NCBI GenBank assembly: GCA_003222395.1
Contig: QHWB01000031.1
Location: forward strand, 374,501-438,500
Source of the DNA: Acidobacteriota bacterium
Lineage (GTDB): Bacteria > Acidobacteriota > Vicinamibacteria > Vicinamibacterales > CAVVIG01
Length of the DNA stretch: 64,000 nucleotides
Direction of reading: 5' to 3'
In this document: piece after piece, positions 52,108 through 61,031 of the stretch
Numbering within the stretch: the first letter of the stretch is position 1
Layout: each line of letters opens with the position of its first letter
The notes under the pieces: model-generated
What the model saw: the letters and a program-made list of their open reading frames with translations, nothing else
Told to the model about the DNA's origin: nothing
Databases searched by the model: none
Position numbers and translations under genes: made by a program

Positions 52108-53420
52108 TTGTAGAGCGCCGCCGCGGTGTCGTGAAGGTACGCACGAGCCATTGGGAGCGCCTGCTGTTCGGTAATCTCACGCGCAGCGATCATTTCGGCC
52201 AGGGCGGCCGCAAGGGCGGTGCGCGAGGTGTGCACGCCCATCCAATACACCTCCTCGACGCCGAGCGCCGCGTTGTAGGGGTATGCGTCCGTGCCGAAGG
52301 TCACTTTTGCAGGGAACGTCTCGAGCCAGTGCTTCAACACGTTCTTGAACTCAGTCGGGTACAGGATCAACTCGGTGGCGGAGGAATCGAGGTAGACGTT
52401 CTTCATGAACGCCAGCAGGATTGCTTCGCGGTCGAACGGATACCCGCCGTGAATCAGCACGAACGTCGTCGTCGCGTACCGCGGGTCGCGCAGCACGTTC
52501 TCGAGGTTCAGCACGTTCACGCCGCGCAGATTGAAGTAGTCGCCGCCGCCGACCGACGTGTGGATGTGCACCGGCAGCCGCAGCCGGCCGGCCTCCGAGA
52601 CAATGTGTCTGAAGATGAAATCCTGAAACGTCTTGTATTCGTCGGCCGACGGCACGCCGCCGCGGCGGTACTCGTCATAGATCGCCGCGGCCGCCTCGCG
52701 CGAAGGATCGTCGAACGACAACGACCGGAAGTACGCGGCCTCGAACTTCACCGCCGCGCCGCCGCGCGCCTGGTTCGCAGCGAGCGAGCGTGAGACGAAC
52801 GACAGATAGCCGTCGAAGGTCGCCGGCGGCGCGTCGAGGCCCAGCGCCTGCTCGTACTGACGCCGCAGCTTCGTTTGCAGCGGCATGTAGACCGCTTCGT
52901 CCGTGTTCTTCGCGGCGAGCGCCGAGTTGTCGAACGGAAACATGTAACAGTCGACGAAGAACACCCACTTGAAGCGTGCCGGATCGAGATAGGGGGCCAT
53001 CGCGACGCGATTGGCCATCGACGTCTCGATTCCGAGCCGATCGAGCATTTCGTCGAAGTACTTCGCGCCCGCGTACTGCTTCTTCAGCGCGCTCTTCTTG
53101 TCGACCAGCCATTGCCCGTGCGCGCCCTTCATGTCGGCGAACGGGAACCCGAACAAGGCGCGGGCAGCGGCGCTCGTCTCGGGGTTGTCGTCGCGCATAC
53201 GCAGAGGCGTTCCGCCCGGCGGCGGCGGCGCGATATCGACGTCCGCATCGTCGGGGAGCGCCGGATGCGCGTGGTGATCGAACAGCTTGATCGTCTCGAT
53301 CTGCGGCAGCAGGCGAGCGTAGATGGCCGCCGCGGCCGGCGCAACGAGCGGACGCGACTGAGACTCCAGCACCGCAGCCGAACAGAGCGTCAGAAGCGCG
53401 GCAACGACTCGATTGCGCAT
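52104..53420 (-). CDS. Secreted amidohydrolase-family metal hydrolase
   Basis: A 438-residue protein with signal peptide (RVVAALLTLCSAAVLESQS). The metal sites of the amidohydrolase_2 TIM barrel are visible: TIKLFDHHAHPALPDD, LPVHIHTSVGGG, FVLIHGGYPFDRE and FGTDAYPYN with the catalytic Asp. Members decarboxylate or hydrolyse cyclic amides and phenolic acids. Position in the operon, ahead of an amino-acid permease and a peptidase, suggests it handles a peptide-derived or amino-acid-like compound. Confidence 0.85.
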   Translation of the reverse strand: MRNRVVAALLTLCSAAVLESQSRPLVAPAAAAIYARLLPQIETIKLFDHHAHPALPDDADVDIAPPPPGGTPLRMRDDNPETSAAARALFGFPFADMKGAHGQWLVDKKSALKKQYAGAKYFDEMLDRLGIETSMANRVAMAPYLDPARFKWVFFVDCYMFPFDNSALAAKNTDEAVYMPLQTKLRRQYEQALGLDAPPATFDGYLSFVSRSLAANQARGGAAVKFEAAYFRSLSFDDPSREAAAAIYDEYRRGGVPSADEYKTFQDFIFRHIVSEAGRLRLPVHIHTSVGGGDYFNLRGVNVLNLENVLRDPRYATTTFVLIHGGYPFDREAILLAFMKNVYLDSSATELILYPTEFKNVLKHWLETFPAKVTFGTDAYPYNAALGVEEVYWMGVHTSRTALAAALAEMIAAREITEQQALPMARAYLHDTAAALYK

Positions 53421-53435
53421 GCTGTCGCCGCGATT

Positions 53436-54308
53436 CTACGTGCGGGCACGCTCGGGGCGCCAGCGGTCACCGGCGAAGACGAATCGCGTCTCGACCGGCG
53501 CGTCGCGCGGCGGCGGATCCGGATGCAGCGGATCGCCGGGTATGACGAGCATGCGCCGTCCCTGTTCTTCGAGGAGCTCCGGCTGGCGGCGCACCACCTC
53601 ACGGCGCCGCGCCCACGCTAGGGCCGCATCGACGGACCGAAACGGCTCCAGTTCGCGCAGCGTCGTCCAGGTTGGCGGCGGCAGCACGATTGCGCCGGAC
53701 TGCGATTGCCGAATCGCGCCCGACGGCGTCATCCAGCCGCTGTGCGTCGTTTCCGTTTCGTCGTGCGCCGGCGTTTGCTCGGGGGGAACGCGTGTGACGA
53801 AGAACCGCGTATCGAACTGGCGTGTGTCGATCGGCGGCGTCACCCAGTGTGCGAACAGCATCAGCGAATCCACCGCCAGCCGCAGCGTCTCGCGCTCGAC
53901 AATGGCACGCAGCGTCGCCGCGCCCTTGTGGACATCCGAACGGTATTGCTTGAAGCGCGCGTGCGCGTCGGCGCCGGCGAGCGAGACGAATTGGCCGTTC
54001 GCGCTTCGCGCGAGCAGGACGCCCGCTTCTTCGAACAACTCGCGCGCCGCGGCCACGTGATACGCGCGTGCTTCATCAGCGGTCACCGAGGCCAGCTGCC
54101 GCTGCGCGTGCTCGAGACCGTCGCACCACGTCGCGTCCGCGTCATGGTCCGACGCATCCACGCGTCCGCCAGGAAACACGTGAGCGCCGCCCATGAACGC
54201 CGTCCCTTCGTGGCGGCGCACCATGAATGCTTCAGGACCGGCGGAGGTATCGCGTAGGACGACGACCGTCGAAGCCGGACGGGGATCGACGGCGAACTGG
54301 GTCGGCAC
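53436..54308 (-). CDS. Nudix hydrolase with split Nudix box
   Basis: A protein of about 290 residues from GTG 54308. The Nudix box is interrupted: HVFPGGRVDASD is followed by about 30 extra residues before VAAARELFEEAGVLLA, an insertion also found in the NUDT19-like CoA/acyl-CoA diphosphatase branch. The conserved RELxEExG is intact, so activity is expected. Substrate prediction is inferred only. On the minus strand TAATAT ends 8 nt before this GTG, so the gene probably has a leaderless transcript divergent from the PHP gene. Confidence 0.85.
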   Translation of the reverse strand: MPTQFAVDPRPASTVVVLRDTSAGPEAFMVRRHEGTAFMGGAHVFPGGRVDASDHDADATWCDGLEHAQRQLASVTADEARAYHVAAARELFEEAGVLLARSANGQFVSLAGADAHARFKQYRSDVHKGAATLRAIVERETLRLAVDSLMLFAHWVTPPIDTRQFDTRFFVTRVPPEQTPAHDETETTHSGWMTPSGAIRQSQSGAIVLPPPTWTTLRELEPFRSVDAALAWARRREVVRRQPELLEEQGRRMLVIPGDPLHPDPPPRDAPVETRFVFAGDRWRPERART

Positions 54309-54312
54309 GTCG

Positions 54313-54322
54313 CACAATATTA
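54313..54322. promoter_or_regulatory. Bidirectional AT-rich -10 island
   Basis: CACAAT (54313-54318, plus) ends 8 nt before the ATG at 54327, and TAATAT (minus, 54322-54317) ends 8 nt before the GTG at 54308. Neither gene has a Shine-Dalgarno. Confidence 0.5.
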
Positions 54323-54326
54323 ATTG

Positions 54327-55523
54327 ATGGCCCGAAGCAGCTCAGGCATGGACACGAACGGCGTCATCGCGAGCCTCCTGCGCGATCTCGCGTCGGTGCA
54401 GAAGTCCACACAGAGCAAATGGGGATACAAGCGCGCCGCCGCCGCGATCATCAGCCTCGACGAGCCGATCGAGGCGTTTCTTCAACCCGATGGCACGCTG
54501 AAAAAGATTCCACAAATAGGTCCTTCCTCGTCGCGCGTCATTCTCGAAGTGCTCCGCACCGGATCCTCGCAGACGGTCGAGCGGGCGATTGCCGAGAGCG
54601 GACGTACGGGCGATGTCGAGAAGAGCCGCGAGCTTCGCGGACACTACTTGAGCCGCGCGCAGGTCGTTGCGGCGTTGCGCAATCCAAAGCTGCGCGCCGT
54701 CAGACGCGACGAATATCGCGGCGATTTGCAGATGCACTCGGTGTGGAGCGACGGAAGCCAAACGCTCGAGGACATCGTCGAAGCGGGCCTGGCGCGCGGC
54801 TACGACTACTGCGCCGTCACGGATCACTCGTACGGACTGCCGATCGCGCGCGGCGTGTCGATGACGAAATTGTTCGAACAGCACCTGGAGATCGATCGGC
54901 TCAACGATCGCTATCGTGGGCGCTTTCGGCTGATCAAGGGGATCGAGGCCAACATCCGCGCCGACGGTTCGGTCGACATGCACGAGGCCGAACTGCGTCA
55001 GCTCGAGCTCGTCGTCGCGGCGCCGCACTCGGCGCTCCGGTCGACAGCGGATCAGACCGCCCGCATGATCGCTGCGGTCCGGACGTCGGGCGTTCACATC
55101 CTGGGACATCCGCGAGGAAGAATGTACGGATCGCGTCCGGGTGTCTCTGCCGACTGGGACAAAGTGTTCGAGGCGGCGAAGCAGTCCGGCGTCGCGATCG
55201 AGATCGACGGCGACCCGGCGCGGCAGGACGTCGATTACGACCTCGCAAAGCGCGCCGTGCGCGCCGGATGTTTCATCGCGCTCGACAGCGACGCCCATTC
55301 CACCGGCGAGCTGCGGTATTCAGAAACTGCGATTGCGCACGCGCGCCTCGCGGGCGTGCCGGCGGAATCGGTCGTCAACACGTGGCCGATCGATCGATTA
55401 ATGCAGTGGCTCTCGAACCGCTCGCGTGGCGTCCGACTTAAGCCGGATTCTTTGGATGCGGACTCGCGAGTTCCGGGTTCATCGGTCCGGCAAAAGCCGG
55501 ACACCACAGGGAACGTCCGGTGA
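54327..55523 (+). CDS. PolX-like protein: helix-hairpin-helix plus PHP domain, no polymerase palm
   Basis: A 398-residue protein. Residues 10-85 (WGYKRAAAAIISLDEPIEAF, then KKIPQIGPSSSRVILEVL) match the N-terminal HhH region of X-family DNA polymerases. The PHP domain starts near residue 130: YRGDLQMHSVWSDGSQTLED, YCAVTDHSYGLPIARGVS, IKGIEANIRADGSVDM, HILGHPRGR and IALDSDAHSTGEL supply the metal ligands. The nucleotidyltransferase fingers and palm that normally lie between them are missing, with no sign of recent damage. PHP domains of PolX are 3'-5' exonucleases or phosphoesterases. The last 35 residues are coded by an intergenic repeat. Confidence 0.85.
   Translation: MARSSSGMDTNGVIASLLRDLASVQKSTQSKWGYKRAAAAIISLDEPIEAFLQPDGTLKKIPQIGPSSSRVILEVLRTGSSQTVERAIAESGRTGDVEKSRELRGHYLSRAQVVAALRNPKLRAVRRDEYRGDLQMHSVWSDGSQTLEDIVEAGLARGYDYCAVTDHSYGLPIARGVSMTKLFEQHLEIDRLNDRYRGRFRLIKGIEANIRADGSVDMHEAELRQLELVVAAPHSALRSTADQTARMIAAVRTSGVHILGHPRGRMYGSRPGVSADWDKVFEAAKQSGVAIEIDGDPARQDVDYDLAKRAVRAGCFIALDSDAHSTGELRYSETAIAHARLAGVPAESVVNTWPIDRLMQWLSNRSRGVRLKPDSLDADSRVPGSSVRQKPDTTGNVR
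55432..55502. repeat. Two REP-like palindromic units
   Basis: GTCCGGC-AAAA-GCCGGAC (55485-55502) is a perfect hairpin; GTCCGACTTAAGCCGGAT (55432-55449) is a degenerate copy. Translated, such units give the VRLKPD-like tails seen on many proteins of this group. They form the 3' ends of both the PHP gene and the convergent methyltransferase gene. Confidence 0.7.
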
Positions 55524-56202
55524 TCTCTCGATGATCGAGGCCAGCCGCGCGATCGAGCCTCGCGACGATTGCCGGCAACTCCGTGCGGAATCGCCACTCG
55601 TCGGCGCGTCCGCCGGCGGATTCGACCTCGCGCCGCCATCGATTCCACCAGCTCGCCGCGCTTCCGGCCACCGGTTCGACGATCAGGAGCGTGTCGCCAC
55701 GTTTTACGCGCGCGATCAACTGCCCGAGCAGCACCTCGCGTGCGCTCTCTGAAACCTCATTCAGCGTGAACGCCGCCAGTACTGCCACCGGTTCGTTCGG
55801 AAGCCGCACCGACGCGATGTTGCCTTGTCGCATCCGCGCGGCAAGACCGAAGGCCCGATAGGTCGTTGCCGCTTCGCCGAGCGCCCACCGATTGCGATCG
55901 AGGCCCACGACGGATGGCCGCGCCGCACATGCCGATCCCCATGCTGCGCCGGAGGCGCCGGTGCCGCATCCCAAATCGACGAGCGTCCGAAACGTGCCGG
56001 TCGCTCCAGGAATGGATCTGACAATGTGGTTGACGAGTAAGTAATGGAGCGGCCCGTAGAACAGAGCGAAGGCCGCGCGTTTGCCCCGGCCCGACAAGGC
56101 AGCCCCTTCACCCAGATGCCGGCGGCGCCTGATATACGTCGCCGACAGGGCACGCAGAGCGCGCGAGACCTCGGAGAACGTGAGCTCCTCGAGATGCCGC
56201 AC
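55438..56202 (-). CDS. SAM-dependent methyltransferase-like protein
   Basis: A 254-residue protein. An N-terminal helical part (ATYIRRRRHLGEGAALSG, LFYGPLHYLLVNHIVRSI) precedes the SAM motif FRTLVDLGCGTGASGAAWG and VVGLDRNRWALGEA. AVLAAFTLNEVSESAREVLL and TLLIVEPVAGSAASWWNRWR resemble Rsm22-like rRNA methyltransferases, but the match is weak. The last 20 or so residues come from the palindromic repeat and overlap the convergent PHP gene by 86 bp. The GTG start is uncertain. Confidence 0.65.
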   Translation of the reverse strand: MRHLEELTFSEVSRALRALSATYIRRRRHLGEGAALSGRGKRAAFALFYGPLHYLLVNHIVRSIPGATGTFRTLVDLGCGTGASGAAWGSACAARPSVVGLDRNRWALGEAATTYRAFGLAARMRQGNIASVRLPNEPVAVLAAFTLNEVSESAREVLLGQLIARVKRGDTLLIVEPVAGSAASWWNRWRREVESAGGRADEWRFRTELPAIVARLDRAAGLDHREITGRSLWCPAFAGPMNPELASPHPKNPA

Positions 56203-56351
56203 CTCGAGCGAATCGACCCAGCTGGCGAATAAGCGATCCGTGGCGCGATCTTATCCGGTGGGAAGCGCGCGGCTGATGAGCTTTACGCCCAGACTCAACG
56301 CTCATCGGTATCGGGATTGCTTCGACAGTCCAAGCCCGAAGGAGGGTGACG

Positions 56352-56738
56352 ATGTCTATCGCTCGCAAGTCGCTCGTTTTCACATTCGTCATCATGACGG
56401 CGGTGCCTGCAGCCGCGCAGCACATCGTCCCGCCTCAGCAACTCGCCGCGACGATCACCGAACAGATGACGCGGCAGGATGCCGATCGCGCAGCCGTCCG
56501 CGAGGCGCTCACGCGACCTGAAGTACGCGCCGTCGCCTCGTCCATGAAGATCGATATGGACAAAGTGTTGACGACCGTCGACACGCTGTCGGACGTGGAG
56601 CTCGCACAGGCAGCAGACGCGGCGCGAAAGGTCAACCAGCAACTCGTCGGCGGCGCCTCGACCGTGGTCATTTCGACGACGACGATCATCATCATCCTGC
56701 TGCTGCTGATCCTGCTCATCGTGATCATCAAGGCGTAG
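56352..56738 (+). CDS. PA2779 family protein
   Basis: A 128-residue protein with a signal peptide (LVFTFVIMTAVPAAAQ), a helical middle part (ADRAAVREALTRPEVRAVAS) and a strongly hydrophobic C-terminal helix ending in IKA. This is the PA2779 layout. GGAGGG lies five bases before the ATG at 56352. The stop is followed at once by the start of the C39-type peptidase gene. PA2778 and PA2779 are a recurring pair of unknown function; the small protein may be substrate or partner of the peptidase. Confidence 0.85.
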   Translation: MSIARKSLVFTFVIMTAVPAAAQHIVPPQQLAATITEQMTRQDADRAAVREALTRPEVRAVASSMKIDMDKVLTTVDTLSDVELAQAADAARKVNQQLVGGASTVVISTTTIIIILLLLILLIVIIKA

Positions 56739-58736
56739 ATGCTGGCGTCCATCGCTGTCGCGCTCGCGCTTGCCTCGCCGCTGATGCTCGACGTCCCGTA
56801 TCTGCCGCAAAGCGATGCGCTCTGCGGCGGTGCGGCCGCGGCAATGGTTTTCCGCTATTGGGGCGACACGCACGCGAGCGTGCAGGAGTTCGCCGCGCTC
56901 GTCGATCGGCGCGGCGGAGGAATTGCCGACGACGTCCTCGCCAGCGATATCCGGCAGCGCGGCTGGAATGCCGAGCGGTTCGAAGGGTCGATCGCGTTGC
57001 TGCGCGATCGACTCGAGCGGCGTGAACCGGTCGTCGTGCTGCTCGCGGATCGCGGCACGCGCTATCACTACGTTGTCGTCGTCGGTCTCACCGACGATGG
57101 TGTCATCGTCCATGATCCGTCTTGGGGACCGTCGCGGACGATCCGCGAGGCGGAGTTCGTGCGGCTCTGGGAGCCGTCACGTTTCTGGGCGCTCCTCGTT
57201 CGTCCCGGCGACGACGCCATTGTGACGTCCGGCCCTTCGGCGCAGCTCGCGGCCGCCCTGAGCTCGTCTTCAATCCCACAACGCAATGCATGCGACGCGC
57301 TTCTCAATCGCGCGATTGCCGACATCGCAGCCCGCGGACTCTCGGCCGCTGACACCAGCCTTGCCACCGTCCGCGAGCAATGTCCTGAATCGCCGGCGCC
57401 GCTCCGCGAGCTCGCCGGCGTTCGGTTCGCCGAACGGCGCTGGAGCGAAGCGGAGTCGTTCGCGCTGCAGGCGCTCGCGCGGGATCCGCGCGACGCGTAC
57501 GCGCTCGACGTGCTCGGGTCTGCGCGGTTCATGCGCGACGACCCTGTCGGCGCGCTGCAGGCGTGGAATCAGATTGGCAAGCCGCGTCTCGATCGCGTCC
57601 GCATCGAGGGGCTGCGCCACGCGCGATACCAGGCGATTGTCGAAGCGCTGAATCTCCTGCCCGGCTCGATGCTCACCCCCGACGCCTTTGCACGCGCGCG
57701 GCGCCGTCTCGACGAGCTGCCGGATCGATCCACCGCCCGCCTCGGGCTCCGCCCCGACGCCGACGGCTTCGCCGTTGTCGACGTCGTCATCGTCGAGCGC
57801 GCGTCGGTGCCGCGGCGCGCGGGAGATTTCGCAGCAATCTCCGCCGGCGCCGCCATCGATCGGGAGGTGACATTATCGGTTCCCGGCTTCACTGGCGAAG
57901 GCGAGATATGGAAAGCCAGCTGGCGCTTCTGGTCCAATCGCCCGCGCGTCGCCGTCGGCTTCGTCGCGCCGCGGCTTTCGCGATTGCCCGGCATCTGGAG
58001 TGTCGACGCGAGTTGGGATGTACAGACGTTCGCGGTGGCCGATTCGACGTCGCTGCTGCGCGAGTCGCGCACCCACGGCGGCGTGGCGGTGACCGATTGG
58101 ATGACCGCCATGCTGCGCTACACGCTGCGAGGCGGTCTGGATCGATGGAACGGCGGACGGCGCGCCGCGTCGGTCGGCGGGACGCTCGAACGCCGGTTGT
58201 TTCGCGATCGCGTGTCCGTCGTGCTCGACGCAGAGCGGTGGGTATCCATTGGAGACGCGCCGGATTTCGGAACGACCGGCGTGCGCGCCGCGTGGACGTC
58301 GCCGCTCGCGACAGGCGGCTGGGCGTACACGGCGGTGGGCGGACTGCAGCGCGTCAGCGAAGGCTCACCGGCGGGGCTGTGGTCCGGCGCCGGCGACGGT
58401 CACGCGCGATCCGAACTGCTGCGCGCGCACCCCCTGCTCGATGACGGCGTAATCAATGTGACGGGTTCTACGGTGTTCGGCCGCCGGTTGATGTTCGCCA
58501 ACGCCGAAGCGCAGCGCTGGCTGCAAGGTCCGCTGCCGGCGCGATTCGGCGTCGCCGTGTTCGCCGACATCGCGAACGCCTCTCGTTCGCTCGATGCGAT
58601 CGGGACGCCTCTCCAAGTCGACGTCGGCGCCGGACTCCGTCTCAAGATTCCTGCAGTCAATCGCGTTCTGCGGGTCGACTTCGCGCACGGCTTACGAGAT
58701 GGCGCGAATGCCGTGACCGCAGGCTGGGTGTTCTGA
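56739..58736 (+). CDS. PA2778-type C39-like cysteine peptidase with long C-terminal extension
   Basis: A 665-residue secreted protein. The peptidase domain (about 15-165) has the Cys in PQSDALCGGAAAAMVFRYWG, the His in TRYHYVVVVG and the Asp in VIVHDPSWGP, as in bacteriocin-leader-processing C39 peptidases. Residues 190-330 are TPR-like helices (LRELAGVRFAERRWSEAESF). The last 330 residues are rich in beta strands with alternating aromatic pattern (WKASWRFWSNRPRVAVGF, WTSPLATGGWAYTAVGGLQR) and end GANAVTAGWVF, so an outer-membrane barrel is likely. Usual PA2778 proteins stop after the TPR part. Confidence 0.8.
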   Translation: MLASIAVALALASPLMLDVPYLPQSDALCGGAAAAMVFRYWGDTHASVQEFAALVDRRGGGIADDVLASDIRQRGWNAERFEGSIALLRDRLERREPVVVLLADRGTRYHYVVVVGLTDDGVIVHDPSWGPSRTIREAEFVRLWEPSRFWALLVRPGDDAIVTSGPSAQLAAALSSSSIPQRNACDALLNRAIADIAARGLSAADTSLATVREQCPESPAPLRELAGVRFAERRWSEAESFALQALARDPRDAYALDVLGSARFMRDDPVGALQAWNQIGKPRLDRVRIEGLRHARYQAIVEALNLLPGSMLTPDAFARARRRLDELPDRSTARLGLRPDADGFAVVDVVIVERASVPRRAGDFAAISAGAAIDREVTLSVPGFTGEGEIWKASWRFWSNRPRVAVGFVAPRLSRLPGIWSVDASWDVQTFAVADSTSLLRESRTHGGVAVTDWMTAMLRYTLRGGLDRWNGGRRAASVGGTLERRLFRDRVSVVLDAERWVSIGDAPDFGTTGVRAAWTSPLATGGWAYTAVGGLQRVSEGSPAGLWSGAGDGHARSELLRAHPLLDDGVINVTGSTVFGRRLMFANAEAQRWLQGPLPARFGVAVFADIANASRSLDAIGTPLQVDVGAGLRLKIPAVNRVLRVDFAHGLRDGANAVTAGWVF

Positions 58737-58840
58737 CGCTCTAGCACGTTTCATGCTGATCGGTACAGCGAACAGCCGTTCGTTCGCAATGCGGCCGGGC
58801 GAATATGGAATCCGTCTGCCCCGAGGCAGATGTTTGTCAG

Positions 58841-59881
58841 ATGAGCACACGACCTTCGCGAATTCGATCGACTGCTTCGTTCGTCATCGCCGTGACCGCG
58901 TTCACGCTGATCGCGTCACGCGTCGGAGGTCATAGCAGAACGACGCAGGTCACGTGGACCGTCGACGTCGCGCCGATCTTCGCTTCGCGCTGCGCAACCT
59001 GCCATACGAAAAACGGCTTCGCCCCGATGCCGCTGCAGACGTTCGAGGAGGTACGCTCATGGACGAAGGGAATCCGCGAAGAAGTGCTCGCCGGTCGAAT
59101 GCCGCCGTGGCCCGGCGATCGCGGGTTCGGCGATTTCAGCAACGATGCCAGCCTGAGCGCGACGGAAACGGAGCTGATCGTCGCCTGGGCCGATGGCGGC
59201 GCCCCGCTCGGGCCGCCAATCGCGTCGCGCCGCAACCAACCGGCGCCGCTGGCGGACGAACGGGTGCTGCGCCTTCATCTGCCGGCGATCGAGGTGAGTG
59301 GCGGATCGACTGAGCGCTTCGAGCTGTCGCCGGCGATCGACGACGATCGGTGGATTACCGCGTGGACGTTCGAACCAGATGCGCGCGCGCTCGTGGAGGA
59401 AGCGACGGTGCTCGTCGCACCCGATGCGCCGCTGGGATCGTGGACACCTCTCGAAACGACAATCGCGTTTCCCGGTGGCGTCGCTCAGAGGCTCGTGCCA
59501 CGCTCGCACGTCACGGTAGACGTTCGGTACAGAAAATCCGCCGTGCCGCAAACCGACGCGAGTGCGCTGATTCTTTATCTCGGTCCGCGGCCTGCGCGCG
59601 AGCTGCGCCACCGTTCGGTCGCGTGCGGCACCGTCGAATTCGATCGGCCCGTCGATGTCCTCGCCGTTCAGCCGCGCGCGGCCGGAGGCGAATCGATCGA
59701 GGTCGTGGCGCGCAACCGCGACGGCGAAGTCGAGCCGCTGTCCGTCGTGTCGCGATACGAGCCCGAATATCCGGTCACATTTCGACTGCGCCGCGCGGCG
59801 CACCTGCCGGCCGGCGGGCGCGTCGACGTCTCGTCGTCCTCCCGCGAGTGTTCCGCGAATCTCGACTACGTCGAGCGTTAA
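58841..59881 (+). CDS. Secreted monoheme cytochrome c-like protein
   Basis: A protein of about 346 residues from the ATG at 58841, with signal peptide. TVDVAPIFASRCATCHTKNG carries the heme site, followed by MPLQTFEEVRSWTKGIREEV and AGRMPPWPGDRGFGDF with an axial Met, a layout shared with the N-terminal domain of secreted copper-monooxygenase-like proteins. The rest (about 150-346) is a beta-rich domain (VTVDVRYRKSAVPQTDASAL). Redox partner unknown. Its stop overlaps the stop of the convergent metal-binding protein gene. Confidence 0.8.
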   Translation: MSTRPSRIRSTASFVIAVTAFTLIASRVGGHSRTTQVTWTVDVAPIFASRCATCHTKNGFAPMPLQTFEEVRSWTKGIREEVLAGRMPPWPGDRGFGDFSNDASLSATETELIVAWADGGAPLGPPIASRRNQPAPLADERVLRLHLPAIEVSGGSTERFELSPAIDDDRWITAWTFEPDARALVEEATVLVAPDAPLGSWTPLETTIAFPGGVAQRLVPRSHVTVDVRYRKSAVPQTDASALILYLGPRPARELRHRSVACGTVEFDRPVDVLAVQPRAAGGESIEVVARNRDGEVEPLSVVSRYEPEYPVTFRLRRAAHLPAGGRVDVSSSSRECSANLDYVER

Positions 59882-60792
59882 TCCGCGACCGGGACCGTAA
59901 ACCTCACCGTCGTGACGCGGCCCGCGCGTTGAAACTGCGCCCATAACCGATACATCCCCGGACGCGGAAACAGAATTTGAAAGACCACGTTCGGACCGGA
60001 CGGTGACGAGACAGCGTCGACGGGGTGGCTGTGGAAGGCGACCGACAAGTCGGCGCTCGTGGCGAGCACATGTCCTATGGCGCCAAGATACGGTTCGAGA
60101 TCGGCGATTGGCGCGCCGGTCGTTCGATCGCGCAGCTCGAATGTCAGCAGTTGCTCGCGTCCGGCGTGGACGTCCGGAGGGGCGAGATGCACAGTCATGT
60201 CGCGCCCGATCTTGTCGGCGACGTCCGCGACGGGCGCCGGCGGCTGCGTGAATGATCCTCGGTAATGCGCGGTCGCGAACGCTCGCTGGACGAACTGCGG
60301 CGAGCCACCCGACGGCAGGAAATCCGCAATCAGCTGATAAGCGCCGGGTCGGGGTACGATGACTTCGGCGTCGAGCGATCCGTCCGGATGCAGCGACGGG
60401 TGGACGTGCGCGAAGAACTCGAGATCGCGGCTGACGATGAACAGATGGAACACGCGCTCATGAACCATCTCGAACCGCTTCACGATGGCCTCGGACGTGG
60501 GATCGCGAACGATGAAACGCGCGCGTCCCTTCTCGCCTGGGCGCAGCGCCCGCGGCGTCAAGTCGACGTCGAGGTGGTATGGGTGATAGTCGGCGGTTGC
60601 GGGCACCAACGCCATCCTGCATTTGCCGCAGACGTCGCCCGCTTTCCCGCGCACGTCGGGATGCATCGGGCACATGTACTGGGCGCTCTGGGCGGCGGCA
60701 CGATCGCCGGCCTGGGCGCCGACAGCGTCAATGAAGGCAGCGAGGCAAAGAAGAGAAATCGCGCCGACGCCGAGGGTAAAGACGCGGCCCAC
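59878..60792 (-). CDS. Secreted protein with heavy-metal-binding domain
   Basis: A 304-residue protein with signal peptide (LGVGAISLLCLAAFIDAVGA). YMCPMHPDVRGKAGDVCGKC near residue 39 is the heavy-metal-binding domain common in copper and silver efflux proteins. The remaining part is two beta-sandwich units: HVHPSLHPDGSLDAEVIVPR and VVFQILFPRPGMYRLWAQFQ, similar to each other and to YtkA-like domains. Several His (FAHVHPSLH, AFHSHPVD) could also bind metal. A role in periplasmic copper handling is inferred; no efflux pump gene is nearby. Confidence 0.8.
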   Translation of the reverse strand: MGRVFTLGVGAISLLCLAAFIDAVGAQAGDRAAAQSAQYMCPMHPDVRGKAGDVCGKCRMALVPATADYHPYHLDVDLTPRALRPGEKGRARFIVRDPTSEAIVKRFEMVHERVFHLFIVSRDLEFFAHVHPSLHPDGSLDAEVIVPRPGAYQLIADFLPSGGSPQFVQRAFATAHYRGSFTQPPAPVADVADKIGRDMTVHLAPPDVHAGREQLLTFELRDRTTGAPIADLEPYLGAIGHVLATSADLSVAFHSHPVDAVSSPSGPNVVFQILFPRPGMYRLWAQFQRAGRVTTVRFTVPVAD

Positions 60793-60923
60793 CGATCCAT
60801 CTTAACGGCGGATCTCGCTTGGCTTGCCATTCGAAGCTGAGGTCCACCTTCGCGTGGCTTGCCAACCGCAGCTCACGCTCTCGCTAGGAAGCGTGAGCGA
60901 AGCTTGGCGAGCAACGCGACGCT

Positions 60924-61013
60924 TGGCGGAGGGAGAGGGATTCGAACCCCCGGTACCCTTCCGGGTACAGTGGTTTTCAAGACCACCGCCATCGACCGCT
61001 CGGCCATCCCTCC
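60924..61013 (-). tRNA. tRNA-Ser (UGA)
   Basis: Type II tRNA. On the minus strand acceptor GGAGGGA pairs with TCCCTCC, then G and encoded CCA. Anticodon loop CTTGAAA gives UGA. The variable arm TACCCGGAAGGGTA is a perfect stem. It lies 18 bp downstream of serS on the same strand. Confidence 0.95.
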
Positions 61014-61031
61014 GCTCTTTGTGACAGGTTT

